Shown here piece after piece: positions 1-6,749 of a DNA stretch of 12,234 nt (position 1 is the stretch's first letter; each line of letters starts with the position of its first letter). Position numbers and translations under genes: made by a program. A model generated the notes under the pieces. It did no database searches. It was given only the letters and a program-made list of their open reading frames with translations, and was not told the origin of the DNA. This stretch comes from CAYRJD01 sp964424585 (GTDB lineage: Bacteria; Actinomycetota; Acidimicrobiia; Acidimicrobiales; Poriferisodalaceae). The DNA is taken from the NCBI GenBank assembly GCA_964424585.1, contig CAYRJD010000073.1, positions 1-12,234 of the forward strand, in the 5' to 3' direction.

Positions 1-21
1 CACCCACCCACCCATTTGCCG

Positions 22-1329
22 ATGTGGCGGCGTAGCCCGCACGACCGCGAGATTTTCTCGCTCGCGCTGCCCGCGCTCGGCGCGCTCGCGGCCGAGCCGA
101 TCTACCTGCTCACCGACACCGCCATCGTCGGACACCTCGGCACCGAGCAGCTGGCTGGCCTCGCCATCGCGTCGGCGGTGCTGCTGACGGTTCACTCGCT
201 GATGATCTTCCTGGCGTACGGCACCACCAGCCTGGTCGGTCGGCTGGTGGGGGCGGGTGACGTTCGGGGCGCGCACGCTCAGGGCGTCGCGGCGCTTTGG
301 CTGGCGCTGGGCGCGGGCGCCGCGGCGGCGGTGTTACTGGCGTTCACCGGCGGGTGGTTCATCGGGCTGTTCGACGCGACCGACGCGGTGCGCGACCACG
401 CGAGCACGTACCTTCTGGTCTCACTCGCCGGGCTGCCCGCGATGCTGTCGATGCTGTCGGGCGCCGGGTATCTGCGGGGCTTGGGCGACACGGTGAAGCC
501 GCTCTACGTCGCGGTCGCCACCGCGGCCGCGAACGTCGTCATCGAGGTGGCGCTGGTGTTCGGGCTCGACATGGGGTTGGCCGGCTCGGCGCTGTCGACC
601 GTGCTGGCGCAGTGGGGCGGCGCGCTGGCGTTCATCGCGCTGGCGGTCGCCGGTGCGCGCGGCGCGAGCGTTCGTCTGTGGCCGTCGCGCGAGCGGCTGG
701 CTCGCTACGGCAGCGTGGGTGCGCGTCTGTTCGTGCGCACCGCCGCGCTGCGCAGCGTGTTCCTGGCGAGCGTGGCGATCGCCGCGCAGATGGGCACGGT
801 CGAGGTTGCCTCGCACCAGATCGCAATCGAGGTGCTCGGCCTCACGGCGCTGATACTCGACGCGGTGGCGATCGCCGGCCAGGTGATGATCTCTCAAGCG
901 GCCGGACGAGGCGACCGCGCCGGCGCGCTCGCAGCCAGCCGGCGAATGGTCGCGCTCACGATCATGGTCGGCGTCGTCGTGGGCGTGGCGGGCGCCGCGC
1001 TCTCGCCGCTGCTGGCGCGCGTGTTCACAGCAGATGCCGAGGTCGTGGCGCTGACGACGTTCTTGCTGGTTTGCGTGGCCGCGCTGCAGCCGTTCAACGC
1101 GGTGCCGTTCGCGCTCGACGGCGTACTGATCGGCGCGGGCGATCTCACGTTCTTGGCGTGGGCGATGATCGGCTCGGCCGCCGCTTTCGCCGTCGCGGGC
1201 GGCGCGGTCGCGTGGGCGGGCGCCGGCATCGGCTGGCTGTGGGGCGCGCTGTTTGTGTTCACGCTCGCTCGGGCGGTGCCGCTGTGGCTGCGCCTGCGCA
1301 CCGGCGTGTGGCTTAGAACTCAGGCTTAG
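22..1329 (+). CDS. MATE family (DinF-like) multidrug/toxin efflux transporter
   Basis: An integral membrane protein of about 435 residues, the usual size for the MATE superfamily. These transporters export organic cations, drugs or oxidised metabolites in exchange for Na+ or H+. The N-terminus has the DinF-type first helix region, with 'SLALPALGALAAEP' followed by 'DTAIVGHLGTEQLAGLAIA', the most conserved stretch of this subgroup. About twelve hydrophobic segments follow in two halves (roughly residues 10-200 and 225-430); the second half opens with 'AAQMGTVEVASHQIAIEV', matching the first by pseudo-symmetry. I chose the ATG at 22; a TTG at 16 is in frame, and no in-frame stop lies between it and the window edge, so a slightly earlier start cannot be excluded. 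The stop lies inside the 3' end of the convergent gene (17 bp overlap). The substrate cannot be told from sequence. The family call is firm. Confidence 0.93.
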   Translation: MWRRSPHDREIFSLALPALGALAAEPIYLLTDTAIVGHLGTEQLAGLAIASAVLLTVHSLMIFLAYGTTSLVGRLVGAGDVRGAHAQGVAALWLALGAGAAAAVLLAFTGGWFIGLFDATDAVRDHASTYLLVSLAGLPAMLSMLSGAGYLRGLGDTVKPLYVAVATAAANVVIEVALVFGLDMGLAGSALSTVLAQWGGALAFIALAVAGARGASVRLWPSRERLARYGSVGARLFVRTAALRSVFLASVAIAAQMGTVEVASHQIAIEVLGLTALILDAVAIAGQVMISQAAGRGDRAGALAASRRMVALTIMVGVVVGVAGAALSPLLARVFTADAEVVALTTFLLVCVAALQPFNAVPFALDGVLIGAGDLTFLAWAMIGSAAAFAVAGGAVAWAGAGIGWLWGALFVFTLARAVPLWLRLRTGVWLRTQA

Positions 1330-1717
1330 CCACCATCACCACCAGCGCGCCGATGAGCGCGAGCGACGCCAGCGCTTCGCCCCAGCGCACCTGCGCGAGC
1401 ACTCGCGGCGTCGGCGGCATGTTCTCGTTGCGGCGGATGAGGCCGTGGTACGCGGCGAGCCAAGCTGCGTAGAGCACGAAGCCGAGAGTGATCCAGTCTT
1501 CGCTCCAGTCCCAGCCGCCGGCCCACACCGCCGCGAGCCCGAAGCCCAGCACGCCGTACATCGCTGCGTCGACGATCATCGGCGGCCTCGTGCGCAGGGT
1601 CGGCGCGTGAGGGTCGTGCGCGGTGCTGCGCACGAGCAGCGACCCGCCGATGCCGACGACGGCGCAAGCGACGTGCGCGACGATTAGCCATTCGCTCAGC
1701 GTGGGCAAGTCGGACAC
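1313..1717 (-). CDS. Small four-helix integral membrane protein of unknown function
   Basis: A 134-residue protein with four predicted membrane helices at about residues 10-29, 47-66, 75-94 and 114-130. The helix 1 sequence 'LIVAHVACAVVGIGGSLLV' has a His in the membrane and a GIGG turn, which recalls DUF2269-type membrane proteins, but I would not assign it. The start taken is GTG at 1717. A purine-rich AGAAAGG abuts that GTG with no spacer, whereas the in-frame TTG at 1708 has it at a good 9 nt distance, so the true start may be three codons later (MPTLSEW...). The gene converges on the MATE gene with a 17 bp overlap and diverges from coxM across about 130 bp. That position could mean shared regulation with CO dehydrogenase, or nothing. 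High GC and codon use match the neighbours, so I take it as a real gene. Confidence 0.75.
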   Translation of the reverse strand: MSDLPTLSEWLIVAHVACAVVGIGGSLLVRSTAHDPHAPTLRTRPPMIVDAAMYGVLGFGLAAVWAGGWDWSEDWITLGFVLYAAWLAAYHGLIRRNENMPPTPRVLAQVRWGEALASLALIGALVVMVAKPEF

Positions 1718-1849
1718 CCTTTCTCTGCACGGTTTCTTTGCACGATTTCGCGGCGGCCATCACCGATCGGCTAGCTTGACCGACGGCGCAGACACCAGCA
1801 CCCATCACCTAGCGTGCCAGAAGCCAGCGCCAGAAGGGAACCCACACCG
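1718..1849. promoter_or_regulatory. Divergent intergenic region between the membrane protein gene and coxM
   Basis: This 132 bp gap must hold the promoter of the cox operon and that of the minus-strand gene. On the + strand I see TAGCTT at 1772-1777, fitting the actinobacterial -10 pattern TANNNT, which would put transcription start near 1784. There is no good -35 at the right distance (TTGCAC at 1738-1743 is too far). TTGACC at 1776-1781 could be a -35, but no convincing -10 follows. AGAAGGGA at 1832-1839 is the ribosome binding site that decides the coxM start. No clear inverted repeat operator was found. Confidence 0.3.
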
Positions 1850-2719
1850 TTGCTACCACCAGCATTTGACTACACCGTCGCTCGTTCGGTCGATGAGGCG
1901 GTCGCCGCCAAAGCTCAAGACGGCGACGAAGCCCGCTTCCTGGCGGGAGGCCAGAGCCTGCTGCCGCTCATGAAGCTGCGGTTCGCGTCGCCCGCCAAGC
2001 TGATCGACATCAACCGCATCGACCCGACAGAGGGTCTGGATGTCATCGAGCGCCGCAACGGGCACCTGCACGTCGGCGCGCTCGCCCGTCACGCCGACGT
2101 GGCCGCCAGCAGCGAGACGTTCGGCGCGGTCGCGTCGGCTGCTCCCTGGATCGCCGATCCGCTGGTGCGCAACCTCGGCACGATGTGCGGGTCGGTCGCG
2201 CACTGCGACCCCGAGGGCGACTGGAACACCGTGATGCTGGCGACCGGCGCGCAGGTGGTGGCCACAGGGCCCGGCGGTTCGCGCGACATCGCGATCACCG
2301 ATTTTCTGCTGGGCGCGTTCACCAACTCACTCGCCGATGACGAGATGGTGACCGGGCTGAACATTCCCGTGCCCGCCGGCGCGTCGGGCGGCAGCTACCA
2401 CAAGCTCGAACGCAAGGTCGGCGACTACGCCACCGTCGGCGCGGCGGCGCATCTCGAGCTGGCAGCCGACGGCACCATCGCCGCTGCGGGCGTCGCGCTC
2501 ACGTCGGTCGCGCCGCACAACTTGAAGGTCACCGAAGCCGAAGCGGCGCTGGTCGGCAACGCGCCGTCGGCCGAGCTGTTTGCCGAGGCTGGCGAGATCG
2601 CCCGCACCGCGTGCGAGCCCCGCAGCGACGTGCGAGGCACCCAGCTGTGGAAGCGTCAGGTCGTGGCGACGTTCACCGCGAGAGCGCTAGCCGACGCCGC
2701 CGCGCAGGCTGCCGCGTAG
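1850..2719 (+). CDS. coxM: Aerobic CO dehydrogenase, medium (FAD-binding) subunit
   Basis: The flavoprotein subunit of the Mo-Cu CO dehydrogenase. It takes electrons from the [2Fe-2S] clusters of CoxS onto FAD and passes them to quinone. The protein (289 residues) has the PCMH-type FAD fold: the first flavin motif AGGQS lies at residues 32-36, followed by LLPLMKLR and LIDINRI; the second region, 'NLGTMCGSVAHCDPEGDW', lies at about 108-125. Where xanthine dehydrogenase relatives usually have TIGG, this protein has TMCG. A C-terminal CO_deh_flav_C-like domain follows from about residue 170. I chose TTG at 1850 because AGAAGGGA lies 10 nt upstream and the resulting N-terminus MLPPAFDY matches the family pattern. 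A GTG at 1814 would add 12 residues without family support. It is the first gene of a coxM-S-L operon, the order typical of form I enzymes; coxS follows after 52 bp. Confidence 0.93.
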   Translation: MLPPAFDYTVARSVDEAVAAKAQDGDEARFLAGGQSLLPLMKLRFASPAKLIDINRIDPTEGLDVIERRNGHLHVGALARHADVAASSETFGAVASAAPWIADPLVRNLGTMCGSVAHCDPEGDWNTVMLATGAQVVATGPGGSRDIAITDFLLGAFTNSLADDEMVTGLNIPVPAGASGGSYHKLERKVGDYATVGAAAHLELAADGTIAAAGVALTSVAPHNLKVTEAEAALVGNAPSAELFAEAGEIARTACEPRSDVRGTQLWKRQVVATFTARALADAAAQAAA

Positions 2720-2748
2720 TTCACCCACCCACGCCCAATAGAGGGCCA

Positions 2749-2760
2749 AGAAAGAGAGCA
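2749..2760 (+). repeat. Purine-rich 12-mer AGAAAGAGAGCA upstream of coxS (copy 1 of 2)
   Basis: The 12-mer ends 11 nt before the coxS ATG and recurs exactly 6 nt before the coxL ATG (3280-3291). The purine stretch AAGAAAGAGAG could act as a loose Shine-Dalgarno. The flanking spacers are rich in C and A and poor in G, so the mRNA between these cistrons is probably unstructured. Confidence 0.55.
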
Positions 2761-2771
2761 GGGCAACGCTC

Positions 2772-3239
2772 ATGGAAATCAACTGTCAAATCAACGGCTC
2801 GCCGCGCACCGGCGAGGTCGAGCCTCGCCGCTTGCTGGCGGAGTACCTGCGCACCGACGTCGGGCTCACCGGCACGCACATCGGCTGCGACACGACCAGC
2901 TGCGGGGTGTGCACCGTGCTGGTCGACGGCACGCCGGTGAAGAGCTGCACGATGCTGGCGGTGCAGGCCGACGGGCGGGAGGTCACCACCGTGGAGGGGC
3001 TCAAGTCTGACGGCGAGCTGCACCCCATCCAGCAGGGGTTCACCCAAGAGCACGGGCTGCAGTGCGGGTTTTGCACGCCAGCGATGATGCTGGTGGGCGC
3101 CGCGCTCATACAAGACAACCCCGATCCGTCAGATGAAGAAGTTCGCTGGGCGATCTCAGGAAACCTCTGCCGGTGCACCGGGTATGTCAACATCATCAAG
3201 TCGATCAAGTCGGCGGCCGCGGCCGCCAACGCCGGCTAG
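2772..3239 (+). CDS. coxS: Aerobic CO dehydrogenase, small (iron-sulfur) subunit
   Basis: The electron-transfer subunit holding two [2Fe-2S] clusters that link the Mo-Cu site of CoxL to the FAD of CoxM. It has 155 residues, normal for the family. The N-terminal plant-ferredoxin-like domain has cluster ligands C39, C44, C47 and C59, seen in 'GCDTTSCGVC' and 'VKSC'. The C-terminal four-helix domain has C98, C101, C133 and C135, in 'QCGFCTPAMM' and 'NLCRCTGY'. All eight cysteines are present with standard spacing. The start at ATG 2772 gives MEINCQING, a normal N-terminus, and follows a purine-rich ribosome binding region. It sits between coxM (52 bp gap) and coxL (58 bp gap). Other small subunits of the xanthine oxidase family share these motifs; the CO dehydrogenase assignment rests on coxL next door. 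Confidence 0.95.
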   Translation: MEINCQINGSPRTGEVEPRRLLAEYLRTDVGLTGTHIGCDTTSCGVCTVLVDGTPVKSCTMLAVQADGREVTTVEGLKSDGELHPIQQGFTQEHGLQCGFCTPAMMLVGAALIQDNPDPSDEEVRWAISGNLCRCTGYVNIIKSIKSAAAAANAG

Positions 3240-3279
3240 CACTCCCAACCGTCCCAACTAGAGCAACCAACCCAACCAA

Positions 3280-3291
3280 AGAAAGAGAGCA
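3280..3291 (+). repeat. Purine-rich 12-mer AGAAAGAGAGCA upstream of coxL (copy 2 of 2)
   Basis: An exact second copy of the 12-mer found upstream of coxS, here ending 6 nt before the coxL ATG. It lies at the end of a nearly G-free spacer that includes 'CAACCAACCCAACC'. It probably serves as the ribosome binding region. Confidence 0.55.
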
Positions 3292-3297
3292 CCCGAG

Positions 3298-5667
3298 ATG
3301 ACAACGCTCACCGCTCCTACCACTCCCGCTGACATCGGCGGCATCGGCCACAGCGTCGCTCGCCAAGAAGATGCGCGCCTGATAGAGGGCCAGGGCAACT
3401 TCCTAGACGACATCACGTTGCCGGGAATGCTGTACGCGCACATGGTTCGCTCGCCGGTCGCGCACGCTCGCATCGTCGGTATCGACACCGAAGCCGCCAG
3501 CGCGGTCGAGGGCGTCGTCGCGGTGGTGACCGGCGAGCTGATGGCGCAGCACAACTTGGCGTGGATGCCGACGTTGTCGGGCGACACCCAGGCGGTGCTC
3601 GCGACCGACAAGGTGCGCTATCAGGGCCAAGAGGTGGCCACGGTCATCGCGACCGACCCGTACATCGCCGCCGACGCGGCCGAGCTGGTCGACGTCAGCT
3701 ACGACGATCTGCCGCCGGTCACCACGCCGCAGCAGGCGCTCGACGCGGGCGCGCCGATCATTCGCGACGAGCTTGACGACAAGACCGACAACGTGGCGTA
3801 CGAGTGGGAGACCGGCGACGCCGCTGGCACCGAAGCGGCTTTCGCAGCAGCCGACCGCATCGTGACGCTCGACACGCACTACCCGCGCTCGCATCCGTCG
3901 CCGCTAGAGACGTGCGGCATCGTCGCCGACGTCGACTCGGTGACCGGCCAGGCGACGCTGTATATGACGTCGCAGGCGCCGCACGCGCATCGCACGCTGT
4001 TCGCGATGGTCGCGGGGCTGCCCGAGCACAAGATTCGCATCGTCAGCCCCGACATCGGCGGCGGGTTCGGCAACAAGGTGCCGATCTACCCGGGCTACGT
4101 CGTGGCGACCGCGGCGAGCTTGCTGATCGGCAAGCCGGTGAAGTGGGTGGAGAGCCGCACCGAGAACCTGATCTCGACCGGCTTTGGGCGCGACTACTAC
4201 ATGCACGGCGAGCTGGCGCTCACCAACGAGGGCCGCATCTTGGCGCTCAAGGTCGACGTGCTTTCCGACCAGGGCGCGTTCTACGCCGACGCGCAGCCCA
4301 GCGTGATGAAGGCGGGGCTGTTCCACGTCGTCACCGGCAGCTACGACTTTCCGAGCGCGCACATCACCGCGAAGGGCGCGTTCACCAACAAGGCGCCCGG
4401 CGGGGTGGCGTATCGGTGCTCGTTCCGCATCACCGAGGCGTCGTTTCTCATCGAGCGGCTGGTGCAGAACGCCGCGTACGAGCTGGGCATCGACCCGGCG
4501 CAGATGCGGCTGGCTAACTTCATTCAGCCCGACCAGTTTCCGTACGAGACGGCGACCGGGTTTGTGTACGACTCGGGCGACTACCCGACGGCGCTGAAGA
4601 TGGCGCTGGAAGAGGTCGGCTACGACCAGCTGCGAGCCGAGCAGGCCGAGCTGCGCGAGCAGGGCATCTTGCGGGGCATCGGCATCGCGCACTTCACCGA
4701 GGCGGTCGGCGCCGGGCCGTCTCGTCAGTACGACATCGCCGGGCTGAAGATGATCGACTCGGCCGAGTTGCGGGTGCACCCGACCGGCAAGGCGATCTTG
4801 AAGCTGGGCGTGAAGACCCAGGGGCAGGGTCACGAGACGACGTTCGCGCAGATCGTCGCGCAAGAGCTGGGCATTCCCGCGACCGACGTGAAGGTGGTGC
4901 ACGGCGACACCGACAACACGCCGCACGGGCTGGGCACCTACGCGTCGCGCTCGACGCCGGTCGGTGGCGCGGCCACCGCGGTGGTGGCCCGCAAGCTCGC
5001 GGACAAGGCTCGGCGCATCGCCGCGCACCTGCTCGAGGCTGCGCCCGAAGACGTGGTGCTCGAAAACGGCGTGCTGCACGTCGAGGGTTCGGCGACGCCG
5101 TCGGTGACGATTGCCGATGTGGCGCTGGCGGCGTATACGAACCTGCCCGAAGACATGGAGTACGGCCTAGAAGACGTCACCTACTACGACCCGCCCAACC
5201 TCACCTACCCCTACGGCTCTTACATCGTGGTGGTCGACATCGACGCCGACACCGGCGTGTGGAAGGTCGACCGCATGGTGGCGCTCGATGACTGCGGCGT
5301 GCGCATCAACCCGATGATTGTCGAGGGGCAGATTTGCGGCGGCCTGACCGAGGGCTTCGCGATGTCGTCGATGCAGTGGATCACGTTCGACGACGACGGC
5401 AACTGCATCGGGTCGAACTTCATGGACTACCTCATTCCCACCGCTTGGGAAACGCCCAACTTCGAGCTGCTGGCGACCGAGGTGCCGTGCCCGCATCACC
5501 CGATCGGCGCGAAGGGCGTGGGCGAGTCGGCGACCGTCGGTTCGCCGGCGGCGTTCGTCAACGCGGTGGTCGACGCGGTGGCGCACCTGGGGGTGCGCAA
5601 CATCGACATGCCGGTGCTGCCCGATCGAGTGTGGGCGGCAATTCAGGAGGCCCGCGGCACGGTTTAG
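3298..5667 (+). CDS. coxL: Aerobic CO dehydrogenase (form I), large molybdenum-copper catalytic subunit
   Basis: The catalytic subunit that oxidises CO with water to CO2, two protons and two electrons at a Mo-S-Cu centre bound by molybdopterin cytosine dinucleotide. The protein has 789 residues (the Oligotropha/Afipia enzyme has 809). The decisive feature is A371-Y372-R373-C374-S375-F376-R377: AYRCSFR is the form I signature, and C374 is the copper ligand, equivalent to C388 of the reference enzyme. Q226 in SQAPH matches Q240, the same offset of 14. GGGFGNK at 254-260 and QGQGH at 508-512 are cofactor-binding loops. E743 in GVGES is the expected base near molybdenum (E763 in the reference). 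The two Ald_Xan_dh_C domains appear complete. It follows coxS by 58 bp. The stop TAG lies within the first unit of a 15-nt tandem repeat. Form II enzymes carry AYRGAGR instead, so this is not one of those. Confidence 0.97.
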   Translation: MTTLTAPTTPADIGGIGHSVARQEDARLIEGQGNFLDDITLPGMLYAHMVRSPVAHARIVGIDTEAASAVEGVVAVVTGELMAQHNLAWMPTLSGDTQAVLATDKVRYQGQEVATVIATDPYIAADAAELVDVSYDDLPPVTTPQQALDAGAPIIRDELDDKTDNVAYEWETGDAAGTEAAFAAADRIVTLDTHYPRSHPSPLETCGIVADVDSVTGQATLYMTSQAPHAHRTLFAMVAGLPEHKIRIVSPDIGGGFGNKVPIYPGYVVATAASLLIGKPVKWVESRTENLISTGFGRDYYMHGELALTNEGRILALKVDVLSDQGAFYADAQPSVMKAGLFHVVTGSYDFPSAHITAKGAFTNKAPGGVAYRCSFRITEASFLIERLVQNAAYELGIDPAQMRLANFIQPDQFPYETATGFVYDSGDYPTALKMALEEVGYDQLRAEQAELREQGILRGIGIAHFTEAVGAGPSRQYDIAGLKMIDSAELRVHPTGKAILKLGVKTQGQGHETTFAQIVAQELGIPATDVKVVHGDTDNTPHGLGTYASRSTPVGGAATAVVARKLADKARRIAAHLLEAAPEDVVLENGVLHVEGSATPSVTIADVALAAYTNLPEDMEYGLEDVTYYDPPNLTYPYGSYIVVVDIDADTGVWKVDRMVALDDCGVRINPMIVEGQICGGLTEGFAMSSMQWITFDDDGNCIGSNFMDYLIPTAWETPNFELLATEVPCPHHPIGAKGVGESATVGSPAAFVNAVVDAVAHLGVRNIDMPVLPDRVWAAIQEARGTV

Positions 5668-5722
5668 CGGGGCCGGTTGTAGCGATCCCGTCTGTAGCGG
5701 CCCTGTCTGTAGCGGGACCGGA
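5663..5722 (+). repeat. Four tandem 15-nt units at the coxL-coxF junction
   Basis: Units are TTTAGCGGGGCCGGT (5663), TGTAGCGATCCCGTC (5678), TGTAGCGGCCCTGTC (5693) and TGTAGCGGGACCGGA (5708). Each contains TAG in the coxL reading frame (5665, 5680, 5695, 5710), so the coxL stop is repeated three more times. CCGGT (5673-5677) can pair with ACCGG (5717-5721), and GATCCCG (5684-5690) with CGGGACC (5713-5719) allowing one mismatch, so a modest hairpin is possible. There is no T-tract, so I do not call it a terminator. Confidence 0.6.
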
Positions 5723-5732
5723 CCAAGCCCGC

Positions 5733-5738
5733 CACACT
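5733..5738 (+). promoter_or_regulatory. Possible -10 element giving a leaderless coxF transcript
   Basis: CACACT sits 6 nt before the GTG start of the coxF-like gene (5745), with no Shine-Dalgarno in between. The spacing matches leaderless transcription, common in actinobacteria, and resembles TAGACT ahead of GTG at 8053. The first base departs from TANNNT and no -35 is clear, so the gene may equally be read from the coxM promoter. Confidence 0.3.
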
Positions 5739-5744
5739 GGGGCC

Positions 5745-6749
5745 GTGAACGCCGACGTCGAAGCCTTCAGCGCGGCCGTCAAGTTCACGAATGCGCGTGT
5801 GCCGTTCGTGCTGGCGACGGTTGTGTGGCGCAAGGCGCCGTCGTCTGGACGGCTGGGCTCAAAGGCGGTCATCACCTACCGCGCGCCTGCTGACGGTGCT
5901 GCTGGCGGCGCGCCCGTGGGCTCGCGGGTCGGCTCACACGTCGGCAGCTGGACTGTGACCGGCTGGCTGGGCGGCGGCTGCTCAGAGCCGACCGTGCTCG
6001 CTCAAGCCGCAGCCGCGCTCGCGGACGGTCAGGCTCGCCTCATCGCGCTCGGCGACGAAGAGATCGGCCGAAGTGGTACCAACGCGAACCAGATGGGCCC
6101 CACTTGTGAGTCGAAGGGCGCGCTCGAGGTGTATCTAGAGCCGCACCTGCCTAAGCCGCTGGTTGTCGCGGTGGGTCGTTCGCCAGCCGTCGAAGCGCTG
6201 GCGACGATGGCGCAAGCGGTCGGCTGGGAAGCTCGCATCGTCGACGACGGGGGAGACCCAGCCGGTCACGCTGCGCCCGAGCTGGTGAGCACCGACCTCG
6301 ACGCCGCGCTCAACCCGGGTGGCAGTTCAGCGTGGGCAGCGCCCGACGCGGCGACCGCTGACCCCTCGGGCACGGGTTCGTTGCTGGCACCGCCCGACGC
6401 GGCGACCGCTGTGGTCGTCGCGACGCAGGGTCACTACGACGCCGAGGCGTTGCGGGCTGCGTTGGCGACCGACGCGGGCTACGTCGGGTTGGTGGCGTCG
6501 CACCAACGAGCCGCGAGCGTGCTGAAAGAGCTGGCCGAGGCGGGCCTCGCTGACGTCGATCTCGCGCGGGTGCACGCTCCTGCCGGTGTCGACCTGGGGC
6601 AGGTCGCCAACGCCGAAATCGCGGTGTGCGTGCTGGCCGACTTGGTCGAGCGACGCGCCCGAGGTGAGCTGATGGTGCGAGCCGCGCCCGATGCTCTCGA
6701 TGCGACCGTGTCCGACTGTGCTGCGTGCGGTGCCACGGCAGCTAGCTAG
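5745..6749 (+). CDS. coxF: XdhC/CoxF family molybdenum enzyme maturation protein
   Basis: A 334-residue protein of the XdhC/CoxI/CoxF family. Members bind molybdenum cofactor and help install the terminal sulfur before it enters the apo-enzyme; CoxF in cox clusters is thought to help assemble the Mo-Cu site. The N-terminal XdhC_CoxI domain is seen in 'VPFVLATVVWRKAPSSGRLG' and in 'GWLGGGCSEP', equivalent to the GSIGGGCVE of relatives. 'CESKGALEVYLEP' follows, then a C-terminal Rossmann-like XdhC_C domain from 'PLVVAVGRSPAVEAL' to 'ATQGHYDAEAL', 'YVGLVAS' and 'ANAEIAVCVLADLVERR'. The start is GTG 5745: N-terminal homology begins there, and upstream in-frame codons belong to coxL DNA. A Gly/Ala-rich linker contains a 51-nt-spaced direct repeat. 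The protein ends with C325-x-x-C328, eight residues from the end. It lies 77 bp after coxL. CoxF versus CoxI cannot be settled from sequence alone. Confidence 0.88.
   Translation: MNADVEAFSAAVKFTNARVPFVLATVVWRKAPSSGRLGSKAVITYRAPADGAAGGAPVGSRVGSHVGSWTVTGWLGGGCSEPTVLAQAAAALADGQARLIALGDEEIGRSGTNANQMGPTCESKGALEVYLEPHLPKPLVVAVGRSPAVEALATMAQAVGWEARIVDDGGDPAGHAAPELVSTDLDAALNPGGSSAWAAPDAATADPSGTGSLLAPPDAATAVVVATQGHYDAEALRAALATDAGYVGLVASHQRAASVLKELAEAGLADVDLARVHAPAGVDLGQVANAEIAVCVLADLVERRARGELMVRAAPDALDATVSDCAACGATAAS
6340..6411 (+). repeat. Direct repeat of 21 nt, 51 nt apart, inside the coxF-like gene
   Basis: Positions 6340-6360 and 6391-6411 are identical over 21 nt and encode PDAATA twice in the same frame. 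The period of 51 nt is 17 codons, so the linker before the second domain appears to have grown by a short in-frame insertion or duplication. Confidence 0.75.

Noticed and set aside
297..1316. 339-codon + frame inside the MATE gene
   Set aside because: Arg/Gly/Ala-rich translation typical of an alternate frame in GC-rich DNA; the MATE frame explains the region.
1738..1777. TTGCAC plus TAGCTT as a sigma-70-type promoter for coxM
   Set aside because: The spacer is 28 nt, too long for a standard promoter; only the -10-like element is kept, at low confidence.
3904..5079. 391-codon open frame on the - strand opposite coxL
   Set aside because: It is a high-GC shadow: Arg/His/Leu-rich with no family features, fully inside a convincing coxL with all catalytic motifs.
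5673..5721. Rho-independent terminator after coxL
   Set aside because: A weak stem is possible but has a mismatch, a long loop and no T-tract, and it lies between genes likely to be co-transcribed.
5663..5722. CRISPR array
   Set aside because: The units are 15 nt tandem copies without spacers.
5334..5744. N-terminal extension of the coxF-like gene back into coxL
   Set aside because: The extra 137 codons are Arg-rich shadow of coxL; XdhC homology begins at GTG 5745.
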